A DNA stretch of 64,000 nucleotides, from assembly GCF_000190735.1 (NCBI RefSeq), contig NC_015177.1:2790001-2854000 (forward strand), written 5' to 3'. The translations under genes and the position numbers were made by a program. Numbering within the stretch: the first letter of the stretch is position 1; each line of letters opens with the position of its first letter. The stretch is from Pseudopedobacter saltans DSM 12145 (lineage in GTDB: Bacteria > Bacteroidota > Bacteroidia > Sphingobacteriales > Sphingobacteriaceae). Below are positions 1-9,818 of the stretch, one piece after another. The notes beneath the pieces were generated by a model. It was not told the DNA's origin and made no database searches. It saw only the letters and a list, made by a program, of their open reading frames with translations.

Positions 1-338
1 GAGCAAAAACCATGCTCGCCTAAAGACATTTTTGGAGTTGTAACTTCTCCTCCAGCTTTTTTAACTCTAGCTTCCTCTACACTGCAATCTACACAGGGGA
101 AGTACACAATAGTAGATAGGCTTCCTTTATTTCGGTTATGTGATTCACCATTTTGAACCAGTGCACCGCTCACTCCCTGGTTTTCGGCACTTGAGAAGAA
201 TGACATTTTTAAATCCCCGCTTCCAGGAATAGCTGGTGCGTCCTGAAATTGAGTTCCCAATACTTCTGTATAGAATTTCTTGGCTCTATCTATATCATCA
301 ATATAAATTTCGAACCAACATATGATATTGTTATTCAT
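1..338 (-). CDS. VOC family (glyoxalase/bleomycin-resistance-like) protein, 3' end outside window
   Basis: An open frame reads on the minus strand from the ATG at 338 to the window edge with no stop, about 112 codons. The visible start (MNNNIICWFEIYIDDIDRAK) followed by FYTEVLG is the first beta-alpha unit of the vicinal oxygen chelate fold, and a later VEEARVKKAGGEV stretch fits the helix and strand of the second half. Such proteins are small cytoplasmic metal-dependent enzymes or ligand-binding proteins. The substrate cannot be inferred. A good -7 element at 366-373 supports this start. The C-terminus lies beyond the window. Confidence 0.8.
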   Translation of the reverse strand, partial: MNNNIICWFEIYIDDIDRAKKFYTEVLGTQFQDAPAIPGSGDLKMSFFSSAENQGVSGALVQNGESHNRNKGSLSTIVYFPCVDCSVEEARVKKAGGEVTTPKMSLGEHGFC

Positions 339-365
339 AGCAAATTGATTTTAACGGTTATAAAA

Positions 366-394
366 CAAAAATAAAGCGTTCTCCAAGAAATCAA
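366..394 (-). promoter_or_regulatory. Bacteroidota-type promoter for the VOC gene
   Basis: The minus strand has TATTTTTG (plus 366-373), a perfect match to TAnnTTTG, with TTG 18 bases upstream (plus 392-394). The predicted start leaves a leader of about 20 nt before the ATG at 338. The family consensus is established; use here is inferred. Confidence 0.5.
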
Positions 395-613
395 CTTGCC
401 ATAAGACAAGAAATAAAAGAATATTAACACTTCGTTATTATCTGGCTGGCTATAATGTTTCCGTTAACACAATAGACTTATAAAGGCAACAAAACCATAA
501 CCCCCTCTTAACCTCCTCGAAACAACCACCAAACTAATTTTACCGCCGATATTAAAGTACGTACTACAGAATTGATTCATCAAAAAAATTAACAGCAAAA
601 TCAACTTCGTTGA

Positions 614-3600
614 ATGAGTTCAGAAATTAAAAAAATGGAAAACTACTTTCACAAGGTAACAAAGCAGACCATGATACTGTTTTTGTTACTACTAAACGTT
701 TCAATCATCAAGACCTTTGCACAAGAAAGCAAAATCAGAGTTAAAGGAACGGTACTATCCCTTGAGGATGGAGAGCCCGTTATTGGTGCAGTCGTTAAAC
801 TGAAATCCAATAATAGGAGCACGCAAACGAACGTCAATGGAAATTTCACGGTAGATGTTACTCCTACAGAGAAATTAATCATCTCATCTATTGGATTTAA
901 AACAGTGGAGATTCCCGTAGATGGCAAGACAACACTAGACCTAAGACTATCTGTGGAAGATATGAGCCTAAAGGAAGTCGTAGTAACAGCTCTAGGTATA
1001 AAGAGAGAGGAAAAAGCTTTAGGCTATGCCACAACTGTGGTTCAAGGTGAGCAACTTACAGAAGCCCTTTCCGGCAACTGGACAGACGCTTTGTCAGGTA
1101 AAGTTGCCGGCTTAAACCTGGTAAGATCCAACAGCGGGCCTACGGGTTCTAATAAAATCATACTGAGAGGCGAAAATAACCTGACAGGTGACAACGAAGC
1201 TTTGATTGTTGTAGATGGAGTGGTTATTAACAATAGTAGTGCAAGACGTACTGCCAATGCAGGTGAATCTGTTTATGGAACCAGCAGTGACAATATGCCC
1301 GCCGATTATGGAAGTGGATTAAATGATATCAACCCCGAGGATATAGAAAATATTAACATTCTTAAAGGTCCGGCCGCAGCCGCCTTATATGGACAAAGAG
1401 GAGCTAACGGCGCTATTATAATCACTACAAAATCAGGAAGTACAAAGAAAAAAGGACTTGGTGTTACCTTTAATTCAAACTTTGCATTAGAAAGTGTGAA
1501 CCGTTGGCCTGATATGCAGTTTGAATATGGACAAGGCCTTGATGGTGCCGCTTATTACTCCTATGGAGCCAGCGAAGACGGAGCAAGCACAAGTGGAACC
1601 AGTTCTGCTTACGGTCCAAGATTCGATGGACAATATTTTTATCAATACGATCCTGTAACCCAGGCAAGGGGAAAAGAGAGAACACCATGGGTGCCTTATA
1701 CCAATAAGATTCGTGATTTCTTTGAAACAGGGCAAACATTAACAAATTCGGTAAGTGTAGATGGTGGAACAGACAAAACAACGGCTCGTTTTTCTGCCAC
1801 TAATGTTAAAAATAAATGGATAACGCCAAATACCGGATATGGACGAAATTCGGTAGCATTATCTGTAAATTCTAAAATCAACAAGAAACTAACTGTTAGT
1901 GCAAAGGTAAACTACAATAATAAATTTAGTGATAATTTACCTGGCGCGGGTTATGGTAACCAATCCTTAATGTATTGGTTTATCTTTTGGCAACCAAATG
2001 CTGATATAGATTGGTTAAAAGACTACTGGCAATTGGGACAAGAAAACAGAAAGATAAAATACCCTTATAGTTCTTATCCTGAAAATCCGTACGCTGTTTC
2101 TTACGAGTTTATCAATCGTTCTAACCGAAATACACTTACGGGTAATGTAAATGCAACAATCAACTTTACTAAAGAGCTAAGCTTAATGCTGCGTACGTCA
2201 CTGGACTTTTCTACAGAACAAAGGGCTCAAGAAAGACCTTTTGATGCTGGATCAAAATTAACCAGGGGTTCTTACCGTACGCAAAATATACAATCGCAGG
2301 AGGCTAGCAGTGATTTCCTGCTTCGCTACAGCAAGAAAATAAATAAAGATATAGAACTATCTTTAACCGGAGGAGGAAGTATTCTTAGAAATACTTATGT
2401 AAAGGACGAAATAAGAGCTGATTCATTAACTTATCCTGGACTATATATTTTCGCGAATTCTGCCGGACCTCTTGTGAGCATACCAGACAGGAGCGAGTAT
2501 AATATCAACAGTTTTTATGGTTTACTTTCTGCATCTTATAAAAACTACTTATACCTTGATGCAACAGCAAGACAAGATTGGAATAGCGTATTGGCTACAC
2601 CTAAACGTACTGATAATGTTGGTTTTTTCTATCCTTCTGTAAGTACCAGTTTTATTGCTTCAGAATTCTTTGAACTACCATCTTCCATAAGCTTCGCGAA
2701 ATTAAGAGCATCAGTTGCTATTGTAGGAAGCGGTGGAACTACACCATACAGAACATCTTACGCATATGGTCTGGCCGGAGGTGGATTATACGCTGGAGGA
2801 GCACTACAAAATCCTACTACACTACCTAATCCCGATCTTAAACCTTTAAGCACTACCACCTATGAGGTTGGAGCAGATGTGAGATTGTTTAAAAACAGAC
2901 TTGGTTTCGATATAGCCTATTATGCAGGTAATACTAAAAACCAGATATTATCAAGAATTGTAGATCGTGCTTCGGGGTACAATCAAATGCTTATTAATGC
3001 CGGACAGGTAAACAACAACGGTTTTGAACTGGCACTTAATGGAAAACCCCTTGAAAATGCTAACGGCTTAAACTGGAGAGCATTCGCAACCTTTGCCACC
3101 AACAAAAACAAGATCATGTCTTTACCGGACAGTTCTATCGTTTTACGTACCGGACCTGTTGCCGGTGGGCAGATTGTAGCCCAAGTGGGTGGTAGTATGG
3201 GCGACTTATATGGCAGAGGGTATAGAAGATCTCCTGATGGGCAAGTAATTTATGACGAGACTACGGGTTTTGCTAAAATATCTGATGAAGTTATCTATTT
3301 GGGTAATACCATTCCAAAATTCAAAACCAGTTTAGGCAACGAATTTCGTTACAAACAATTCAGATTAAATGTACTTTTTGATGCTCAGGTTGGTGGCGTA
3401 GCCCATTCTCTAATGAATTACAAAATGGTTGAACAGGGGAAATTGACGAGCACCCTACCCGGCAGATATAACGGAATTATCGGTGATGGGGTAATACAAA
3501 ATTCCGATGGCACATTCCGCAAAAATGACATACTTACTTTTGACATTGATGAATACTACCGTTCACACATGGGCGCAGATAACGCCGAAGGAAGTACATT

Positions 3601-3850
3601 CAGTACAGATTTCATCAAATTTAGAGAAGCAAGATTCGATTATACATTAGCTCCCAAAACAATTAAGAAATTAGGCTTACAAAGGGCAAGTATAGGGCTA
3701 TATGGTCGTAATCTTTTTATATGGTCTCCATGGCCAATGTTTGACCCAGAATTTGGAACACTTAGCGGAACCGACATCGTTCAGGGATTTGAAACGGCAC
3801 AATTCCCATCCACCCGAACTTTTGGTTTTAACTTAATCATAGGAATTTAA
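614..3850 (+). CDS. SusC/RagA-family TonB-dependent outer-membrane receptor
   Basis: This 1078-residue protein is the outer-membrane channel of a SusCD-type uptake system that imports a nutrient with TonB energy. In order it shows a signal peptide ending near TFAQ (about residue 36), a carboxypeptidase-D-like regulatory domain (KVKGTVLSLEDGEPVIGA, about 42-115), the SusC signature LKEVVVTALGIKREEKALGY (about 119-138), a plug domain with GPAAAALYGQRGANG, and a long beta-barrel ending in an aromatic-rich tail (FGFNLIIGI). Several ATGs lie at the 5' end; 635 would give a more compact signal peptide than 614. It is followed after one base by a SusD gene. The linked phosphoesterase suggests a phosphorus-containing substrate, which is an inference. 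Confidence 0.95.
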   Translation: MSSEIKKMENYFHKVTKQTMILFLLLLNVSIIKTFAQESKIRVKGTVLSLEDGEPVIGAVVKLKSNNRSTQTNVNGNFTVDVTPTEKLIISSIGFKTVEIPVDGKTTLDLRLSVEDMSLKEVVVTALGIKREEKALGYATTVVQGEQLTEALSGNWTDALSGKVAGLNLVRSNSGPTGSNKIILRGENNLTGDNEALIVVDGVVINNSSARRTANAGESVYGTSSDNMPADYGSGLNDINPEDIENINILKGPAAAALYGQRGANGAIIITTKSGSTKKKGLGVTFNSNFALESVNRWPDMQFEYGQGLDGAAYYSYGASEDGASTSGTSSAYGPRFDGQYFYQYDPVTQARGKERTPWVPYTNKIRDFFETGQTLTNSVSVDGGTDKTTARFSATNVKNKWITPNTGYGRNSVALSVNSKINKKLTVSAKVNYNNKFSDNLPGAGYGNQSLMYWFIFWQPNADIDWLKDYWQLGQENRKIKYPYSSYPENPYAVSYEFINRSNRNTLTGNVNATINFTKELSLMLRTSLDFSTEQRAQERPFDAGSKLTRGSYRTQNIQSQEASSDFLLRYSKKINKDIELSLTGGGSILRNTYVKDEIRADSLTYPGLYIFANSAGPLVSIPDRSEYNINSFYGLLSASYKNYLYLDATARQDWNSVLATPKRTDNVGFFYPSVSTSFIASEFFELPSSISFAKLRASVAIVGSGGTTPYRTSYAYGLAGGGLYAGGALQNPTTLPNPDLKPLSTTTYEVGADVRLFKNRLGFDIAYYAGNTKNQILSRIVDRASGYNQMLINAGQVNNNGFELALNGKPLENANGLNWRAFATFATNKNKIMSLPDSSIVLRTGPVAGGQIVAQVGGSMGDLYGRGYRRSPDGQVIYDETTGFAKISDEVIYLGNTIPKFKTSLGNEFRYKQFRLNVLFDAQVGGVAHSLMNYKMVEQGKLTSTLPGRYNGIIGDGVIQNSDGTFRKNDILTFDIDEYYRSHMGADNAEGSTFSTDFIKFREARFDYTLAPKTIKKLGLQRASIGLYGRNLFIWSPWPMFDPEFGTLSGTDIVQGFETAQFPSTRTFGFNLIIGI

Positions 3851-3851
3851 A

Positions 3852-5459
3852 ATGTTAACAATGAAAAAGAAAATATTAAAAAGAATGGGTATTGTTTTAT
3901 TACTGCCTTTTCTGATGGTATCGTGTAAAGACAATTTTGAAAAAATTAATACAGACCCGGTTAATACTCCCAATGCTCTTCCCGAGCAGTTATTAGCACC
4001 TGCGTTAGTAAACACGCTAAACGCAAATATGATACGTAACCGAAATTTCAATAACGAACTTATGCAAGTTACAGTAAGTATCAGCGATGGTGATGCTACT
4101 GTTTTCAGATATGAATTCCGGAGAACATTCTCAGACTACCTATGGAATAGCTGGTATATACAACTCACAAACTTTAAAGACTTATATACACAAGCCAGCA
4201 ATCCCTTAACATTAAATAAATCCTATCAGGGAATTTCATTAATCTGTCAATCCTGGATATACTCCATGCTTACCGATACATACGGAGACGTACCTTATTT
4301 TGAATCTAATTTGGCAAAAGAAGGTATCGGTGAACCTAAATTCGACACTCAAAAAGATATCTATAACGACATTTTTGCCAAACTGGAAGAAGCCAATACA
4401 CTCTTGTCATCCAACGCCGCAATTTCAGCAAATAGCGATCCTGTGTTTAATGGAAACGTAAGCAAATGGCGCAAATTTGGAAACTCATTATACCTAAGAT
4501 TATTGCTGAGGGTATCAGGCAAAACGCAGATTTCTGATGCTGCAATAGCTAAAATACAAGAAATAGTGGACACCAAATCATCTACCTATCCTATAATGGC
4601 CAGCAATGATGACTCCGCGATATTAAGATGGACCGGAGTAGCTCCTTATACTTCACCTTATATCGGCGTCAGAGAGCAGGACTTTAGATCTCCGGCCATT
4701 GCTAACTTCTTTATCGATAACCTGGTTTACTGGAAAGACCCGAGAATTGACATCAGTACATTCGGAAAAGATGGAGTTAACAGATGGGGAATATCACAGG
4801 GTTCGAGTGGATTTTCGGGCGTACCAAGTGGTTATCTTCCAGGGGCTGGAGTTACTAAACAATCTGCTTTCTACTCTATGGCATCGGTTGTGAGCAGCAA
4901 ACCTGCCCAAACATTGCAAACAGATCCGCTAACGGGAAATATCATGAATTATGCAGAATTACAGTTTATTCTCGCAGAGGCTGCGGCCAGAGGCTGGATC
5001 AGTAAATCAGCAGAAACCTATTACTACACAGGTATACTAAATAGTATCACCTTATGGTTACCTAACTGGCCTAATGCTACGGCTACAGCGACAGGACCTT
5101 CCGGTGTAAAAATTACCGATGCTGCATTTACCAATTATATTTCTACAGCAGAATTGGGTTGGGACGAAAACTTAGCACTTGACGCACCGCGTTCGCAGAA
5201 CAGCAAACTGGAAAAAATCCACCGTCAAAAGTATTATACTACTTTTCTAACAGATTTACAACAATGGTTTGAGTACCGCAGGACGGGACACCCTCATATC
5301 GAGATTGGACCTGGGTTGAGAAACAATGGTGAAATGCCTGCCAGAATGACCTACCCTGTTTACGTAGAATCGGCAAATCCCACGAATTATAAAGCAGCCA
5401 TTTCGGTACAAGGTCCAGATCAGATAAATACCAAAGTCTGGTGGCAAACACCTAATTAA
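3852..5459 (+). CDS. SusD/RagB-family nutrient-binding outer-membrane lipoprotein
   Basis: This is the surface lipoprotein that caps the SusC channel and captures substrate. It has a short basic N-terminus, a hydrophobic core and a lipobox LMVSC; the lipidated cysteine is residue 25 from this start or 22 from the more likely ATG at 3861. The opening KINTDPVNTPNALPEQLL and the overall spacing resemble the SusD-like_2 subgroup, made of TPR-like helices. A helical ligand-binding body follows, with YAELQFILAEAAARGW near residue 370 as in other SusD proteins. It begins two bases after the SusC stop and is certainly co-transcribed with it. The specificity is not visible from sequence. Confidence 0.93.
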   Translation: MLTMKKKILKRMGIVLLLPFLMVSCKDNFEKINTDPVNTPNALPEQLLAPALVNTLNANMIRNRNFNNELMQVTVSISDGDATVFRYEFRRTFSDYLWNSWYIQLTNFKDLYTQASNPLTLNKSYQGISLICQSWIYSMLTDTYGDVPYFESNLAKEGIGEPKFDTQKDIYNDIFAKLEEANTLLSSNAAISANSDPVFNGNVSKWRKFGNSLYLRLLLRVSGKTQISDAAIAKIQEIVDTKSSTYPIMASNDDSAILRWTGVAPYTSPYIGVREQDFRSPAIANFFIDNLVYWKDPRIDISTFGKDGVNRWGISQGSSGFSGVPSGYLPGAGVTKQSAFYSMASVVSSKPAQTLQTDPLTGNIMNYAELQFILAEAAARGWISKSAETYYYTGILNSITLWLPNWPNATATATGPSGVKITDAAFTNYISTAELGWDENLALDAPRSQNSKLEKIHRQKYYTTFLTDLQQWFEYRRTGHPHIEIGPGLRNNGEMPARMTYPVYVESANPTNYKAAISVQGPDQINTKVWWQTPN

Positions 5460-5486
5460 TTATTGCTCATATTTTAAGATAAAGAG

Positions 5487-7088
5487 ATGAAAAAGATTGT
5501 TAATTTTTATTTTCCATTTTTTATAGCTGCTATCTTATTTCTAGCAGCCTGTGAAAAAAGCAATTACCCCGGCGGAACTGTAAGCCCTATCATACCAATT
5601 TATGATTTAAGAACACTTCATAAAGGAGAAGATTTAACTCTATCGCCAGATAACATGTTTGGAGCTGAAAAAATATCAGGTGTGGTAGTATCTGACCATT
5701 CAGGTGGCAATATGCCAGCCGGTTTATTAGTGTTGCAAGACAAAAGACGCTTGCAGCAATTACGTGGCATATCTGTTGCTATAGGCGATGCCGCAAGCGA
5801 TTACATCCCGGGAGACTCGGTAATAATAGATGTTGTAGGTGGAATTTTAAAACGTGAAAACGGATTATTGCAGATCAAAAATATTACGTCGGATAAAGTC
5901 CAAAAAATTGCTTCTGGCAGACCTATCCCTTCAAACAGAGTACCCAGCAGTTACATCCTTGCAGATCCGGACAAATACGAGAGTACATTAGTCGCTATTG
6001 TAAAAGGCGGTTTTGATCCTTTACCATCACCTGCGGATATTCTGTCCGGTGAAAAACCATTGAATGATGGTTTTGATAATATTACGCTACATACCGAACC
6101 AACCGCTAGTTTTGCTCATAAAAATAATTTACCTATTGTTGGAAATTTCTTCGGAATCATATTCTCCTCAATAGACAAAAATGGCAATAGAGTTCCCAAG
6201 CACCATCTTCGCACAGAACAAGACGTGGTTTCATTAAGTTCTGTTATAGAAATTACGCCTATAATCATCACAGGGTATATGCCTGATGTTTTAGGCGGCG
6301 ATGGAAATTATGAATACATGCAGTTTATGGCCACAAAGGATATAGATTTTTCTGTAACTCCTTTTTCTGTAGTAACGACCAACAATGCAGGAGCCACAAA
6401 CCCTACCGGATTTCCATCTGAAGGGTGGGCCACAGGTTCCAAAGCAACATCCGGCAATTCAAGAACTTTTAAGTTCAATCTTACATCCGGTACAGTTTCT
6501 AAAGGCGAGTTCTTTTATGTAGGTGGATCGGCGAAGGTGATCAATGGATCAGGTTCCACCTCTATTGCACAAGCAAAATGGATCAGAGCATTTAATTATA
6601 CGACTACAAATGGCGATGGCTTTGGGCTTAAAACAGAGGGATTATTCGCCAACAGTGGAAATGCCTCAGGCTTTGCGGTATTCGAAGGCATAACAGTTAA
6701 CAAAGATACTAAACCAATAGATGTAATTTTTGTAAAAAATGGGGGCTCATTATATACTGCGGGTCCTCCAGCAGCCGGCTACCGTATTGCCAATACAGAT
6801 TTTTATGATGTGATTGATCCTATCTCTCTTAAATCTCAACCCTACTTTAATATGGGAACCAATACGATTAATTTTAATTATCCTCCAGATCAAGGCTATT
6901 TTATTAAACTCGGTGGAACCTATAATCCACGATTAGGAAAATGGGTAAAAGCGAGAACTCAGAGTCTGATCCTTTTCACTAAGCAATCTGTTTTAGCAGA
7001 TCTGGAAGAGCCGTCACAAATAGACGTTATTTCTAACGGAACTGTTGTAAGGACAGATACTATCCCGGTAACAACACTTAAAGATTAA
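5487..7088 (+). CDS. DUF5689-like surface lipoprotein of the SusCD operon
   Basis: A 533-residue lipoprotein with signal peptide and lipobox FLAAC (cysteine 22). The next ~220 residues (IYDLRTLHKGEDL, then KISGVVVSDHSGG, then PGDSVIIDVVGG) look like the OB-fold DUF5689 domain often encoded next to SusC/SusD in Bacteroidota. The C-terminal half is beta-rich and contains a segment like choice-of-anchor or lamin-tail accessory domains; I cannot name it firmly. It starts 27 bases after SusD, so it belongs to the operon. It is probably an outer-leaflet accessory that helps bind or present the substrate. No catalytic motif was recognised. Confidence 0.8.
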   Translation: MKKIVNFYFPFFIAAILFLAACEKSNYPGGTVSPIIPIYDLRTLHKGEDLTLSPDNMFGAEKISGVVVSDHSGGNMPAGLLVLQDKRRLQQLRGISVAIGDAASDYIPGDSVIIDVVGGILKRENGLLQIKNITSDKVQKIASGRPIPSNRVPSSYILADPDKYESTLVAIVKGGFDPLPSPADILSGEKPLNDGFDNITLHTEPTASFAHKNNLPIVGNFFGIIFSSIDKNGNRVPKHHLRTEQDVVSLSSVIEITPIIITGYMPDVLGGDGNYEYMQFMATKDIDFSVTPFSVVTTNNAGATNPTGFPSEGWATGSKATSGNSRTFKFNLTSGTVSKGEFFYVGGSAKVINGSGSTSIAQAKWIRAFNYTTTNGDGFGLKTEGLFANSGNASGFAVFEGITVNKDTKPIDVIFVKNGGSLYTAGPPAAGYRIANTDFYDVIDPISLKSQPYFNMGTNTINFNYPPDQGYFIKLGGTYNPRLGKWVKARTQSLILFTKQSVLADLEEPSQIDVISNGTVVRTDTIPVTTLKD

Positions 7089-7108
7089 AAAAGAGATATA
7101 CACGTAAA

Positions 7109-8683
7109 ATGAAAAAAGTAGCATTAATTACCTTATGTCTATTTGGTACCCTGGGTATTTCCCATGCACAAACCAAAGTAAAAGGTTTTGTTTATGAAGA
7201 CACGAATAAAAATGGCAGACATGATAAATTTGAAAAAGGTATTCCTTCTGTTTCGGTAACAAACGGAAGAGAGGTAGTCATTACCGATAAAAATGGGTAT
7301 TATGAATTACCAGCAAACAATGATCAGATTATTTCTGTCATCAAGCCTTCCGGCTATACTATCACTAGAAATGCGGATAATCTGCCTCAGTTCTTTTATA
7401 TCCACAAACCAAACGGTTCTCCTAAACAAGAATACAAAGGCGTAGCCCCAACAGGTAAATTGCCGGCAAGCATAGACTTTTTACTTGAACCGGCTGCAGA
7501 GTCCGAGGATTTTAAAATATTAGTCTTTGGCGACCCTCAAGCATATAACATGGATGAAATTAGCTATTTCACCAATGGTGTGGTAAAGGAATTAGAAGGA
7601 GTTAAGAATATTGCTTTCGGTATTAGCATGGGAGATTTGGTAGGCAACGACCCTAATCTTTTTAACCCATACATACAAGCTGTCAAAAAAATAGGTTTAC
7701 CATGGTACAACCTGATGGGAAACCATGATATGAACTTTGATGCAAAAACAGATTCACTATCAGATGAATCTTATGAGGCACATTTCGGACCTGCTAATTA
7801 TGCTTTCAATTACGGAAAAGTACACTTCATTGTATTGGACGATATATTGTACCCTGATCCTCGTGGCGAGAGCAAATACTGGGGTGGCCTTAGAAAAGAC
7901 CAAATGGAATTTGTTGCAAATAACCTGAAATTTGTACCTAAAGATAAATTGGTGGTACTGGCTTTCCACATTCCTTTTAGTAAAGAAGGCGAACCGGAAC
8001 ATTTCAGAAAATCAGACAGACAACAAATATTCGATTTACTGTCCGATTTCCCTTATACCCTTTCTTTATCTGCCCATACGCATAACCAATGGCAAAGTTT
8101 CTTCGATAAAAAAGATGGTTGGAAACAGGAAAAACCACATCATCACTACAATGTAGGTACTACATCTGGCAACTGGTATTCTGGAGAACTGGATAATAAT
8201 GGTATACCTGTATCAACCATGAGCGATGGTACGCCTAAAGGTTATGCGTTTATATCCTTTAGCGGTAATCAATATAAAGCGAATTATAAAGTTGCGGGTA
8301 AACCAGAAGATTATCAGATAGAAATATCTGCTCCTAAGGTTATAGAATACGGAAAGAAAACTTCAGCATCGATATATGCGAACTTTTTTATGGGTAAAGA
8401 AAACGACGAAGTCCTTATGAGAATAGACAATGGTAAATGGAAAAAAATGGAAAATGTACTGGAAGCAGATCCTGCATTTTTACATCTTCAGCATCGTTGG
8501 GATTATAGCGAAGATTTGCTATCTGGTAAAAGACCAGGACAAGCTAACAATTGTCGTCATTTATGGAAATCTGCTATTCCATTCAAATTAGAACCTGGTG
8601 AGCATACAATAGAAGTAAAAGCTACAGATATGTACGGACAAACCTTTACGCAGAAAAAAACTTATAGAATAGTCAAAAGATAA
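7109..8683 (+). CDS. Calcineurin-like phosphoesterase with N- and C-terminal accessory domains
   Basis: A 524-residue secreted metallophosphoesterase. Signal peptide ends at SHAQ (about residue 21). Residues ~25-130 form an SdrD-B/Metallophos_N-like beta domain (GFVYEDTNKNGRHD). The catalytic domain (~140-330) has the metal-binding series FGDPQ, MGDLVGND, GNHD, AFHIPF and SAHTHN. A C-terminal beta domain (~345-520) matches the architecture of phosphoesterases with a Metallophos_C domain. Found last in the SusCD operon, 20 bases after the lipoprotein gene. It probably removes phosphate from an organic phosphate in the periplasm or at the cell surface, releasing the imported product; the actual substrate is inferred, not shown. 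Confidence 0.9.
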   Translation: MKKVALITLCLFGTLGISHAQTKVKGFVYEDTNKNGRHDKFEKGIPSVSVTNGREVVITDKNGYYELPANNDQIISVIKPSGYTITRNADNLPQFFYIHKPNGSPKQEYKGVAPTGKLPASIDFLLEPAAESEDFKILVFGDPQAYNMDEISYFTNGVVKELEGVKNIAFGISMGDLVGNDPNLFNPYIQAVKKIGLPWYNLMGNHDMNFDAKTDSLSDESYEAHFGPANYAFNYGKVHFIVLDDILYPDPRGESKYWGGLRKDQMEFVANNLKFVPKDKLVVLAFHIPFSKEGEPEHFRKSDRQQIFDLLSDFPYTLSLSAHTHNQWQSFFDKKDGWKQEKPHHHYNVGTTSGNWYSGELDNNGIPVSTMSDGTPKGYAFISFSGNQYKANYKVAGKPEDYQIEISAPKVIEYGKKTSASIYANFFMGKENDEVLMRIDNGKWKKMENVLEADPAFLHLQHRWDYSEDLLSGKRPGQANNCRHLWKSAIPFKLEPGEHTIEVKATDMYGQTFTQKKTYRIVKR

Positions 8684-8702
8684 AATTTTAAAACCGAGTA
8701 TT

Positions 8703-8742
8703 AAAAAAGCGGAATCCAAATAAGTGGAGATTCCGCTTTTTT
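8703..8742. terminator. Bidirectional intrinsic terminator
   Basis: The arms AAAAGCGGAATC and GATTCCGCTTTT pair around a 12-base loop, with A-rich and T-rich flanks on both sides. It sits between the SusCD operon and the convergent Crp/Fnr gene and can serve both. Confidence 0.85.
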
Positions 8743-8785
8743 GGATCTAAATCCTTGGCTAAAATAAACGATTGACAAAGAACTA

Positions 8786-9361
8786 CTACATCTCTTTTGC
8801 CAATTCTTTCCTGATTCTGCTTAAAGAGGTATCAGTAATACCTAAATAACTGGCAATATATTTTAAAGGGGATTGAAGTAAGATCTGGGGATGTTGATTT
8901 TGTAACATTTTATAGCGTTCGGCGGCAGAATCGGTAATCATAGATATGGTACGCTGTTTTAACTGGAATAGACTTTCAGACATCCATGCCCTGCCCCATT
9001 CGTTTAAGCCTTTAATAGAGTGATACAGAATTTGAAATTTATCCAGATCGATAGCATAACATTCGCAGTCGGTTAAAGCCTGAAAGTATTCAACCGTAGG
9101 AACCTGCTTAAATAAAGACACAACGTCGATAGCTATTTCGTTTTCTCCAATGAAACCTGTAGTGATATCGTTTCCATCGTAATCATATACATAAGACCTT
9201 ACCAAACCACTTTCTACACAGAAATAGGAGTTAGCAGTCTTTCCCTTTATTAACAAAAAATCACCTTTATTGAAAGTTACTTTATGATGTGCATCAAAAA
9301 TCTCAAGAAGATTTGCATCACTTAATAAGGGATGTTGGTATAAGTTTTTCAAGGATTGCAT
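8786..9361 (-). CDS. Crp/Fnr-family transcriptional regulator
   Basis: A 191-residue cytoplasmic regulator. Residues ~10-120 form a cyclic-nucleotide-binding-type beta-roll (KGDFLLIKGKTANSYFCVESG, then a variable ITTGFIGENE segment), followed by the long dimer helix and a short winged helix-turn-helix at the C-terminus (PLKYIASYLGITDTSLSRIR). The cysteine spacing does not match the FNR iron-sulfur cluster, and the cAMP-contact residues are not clearly present, so the effector is unknown. This short form is common in Bacteroidota. It is monocistronic and convergent with the SusCD operon; control of that operon is possible but unsupported. Confidence 0.9.
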   Translation of the reverse strand: MQSLKNLYQHPLLSDANLLEIFDAHHKVTFNKGDFLLIKGKTANSYFCVESGLVRSYVYDYDGNDITTGFIGENEIAIDVVSLFKQVPTVEYFQALTDCECYAIDLDKFQILYHSIKGLNEWGRAWMSESLFQLKQRTISMITDSAAERYKMLQNQHPQILLQSPLKYIASYLGITDTSLSRIRKELAKEM

Positions 9362-9818
9362 GATTTCGATTTATATGAGCACAAAATAAATAAAAATATT
9401 GTTTTTGAAGGATGGTAACTAATTCTGTTAATAGCTATTATCATTTTCACATCACCACCGTTAAAATTCCTTTATCTTGTAGGATTCTTAATAGGTTAAG
9501 ATTGGACAACTGCAATAATGTGGCATCAACAAATAAACAAAACAGGATATTATTCGCTTCTTGTTGGTTATTGTTTATTTTTTCTTTACCCTTTCAACCG
9601 GCAGCAGGCAGACAAGTGACCTACAAAAAGTTTATCTAAGTTAAAGGAAGGATATGGTAAGGGTATAGTTACTACAAAGTTAGTACCTTGTAAACAGGGA
9701 CTTGATGGGGAGTATATGGGGACTTAAGGGGGACTTGTAGGGGATTTATAAATCAGACACTTGGATTAAATCTTTAATTTGGTTATTTTAGATAACACCC
9801 TAATATAAGCAAAATATT
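9362..9818. other. Intergenic region with phased G-tracts
   Basis: Divergent gap between the Crp/Fnr gene and the 9819 gene. A 75-codon frame at 9412-9639 has no family features and is probably not a gene. The notable content is five runs of 3-5 G at 9697-9743, spaced about 10-12 bases, in an otherwise AT-rich region. No clear promoter or RNA gene was found. Confidence 0.6.
9697..9743 (+). repeat. Phased G-run tract, possible G-quadruplex
   Basis: G-runs lie at 9697-9699, 9707-9710, 9718-9721, 9728-9732 and 9740-9743. The linkers are 6-7 bases and two of them begin ACTT. This satisfies the simple G3+N1-7 rule with five tracts. The spacing is close to one DNA helical turn. It ends 75 bases before the ATG of the downstream gene. 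Confidence 0.55.

Noticed and set aside
614-3850. FecI/FecR-type signalling TonB receptor
   Set aside because: No anti-sigma or sigma gene is adjacent, and the N-terminal domain is the carboxypeptidase-D-like type.
9412-9639. 75-codon open frame between two genes
   Set aside because: No homology pattern, no plausible ribosome-binding context and the frame ends amid repeats; judged chance.
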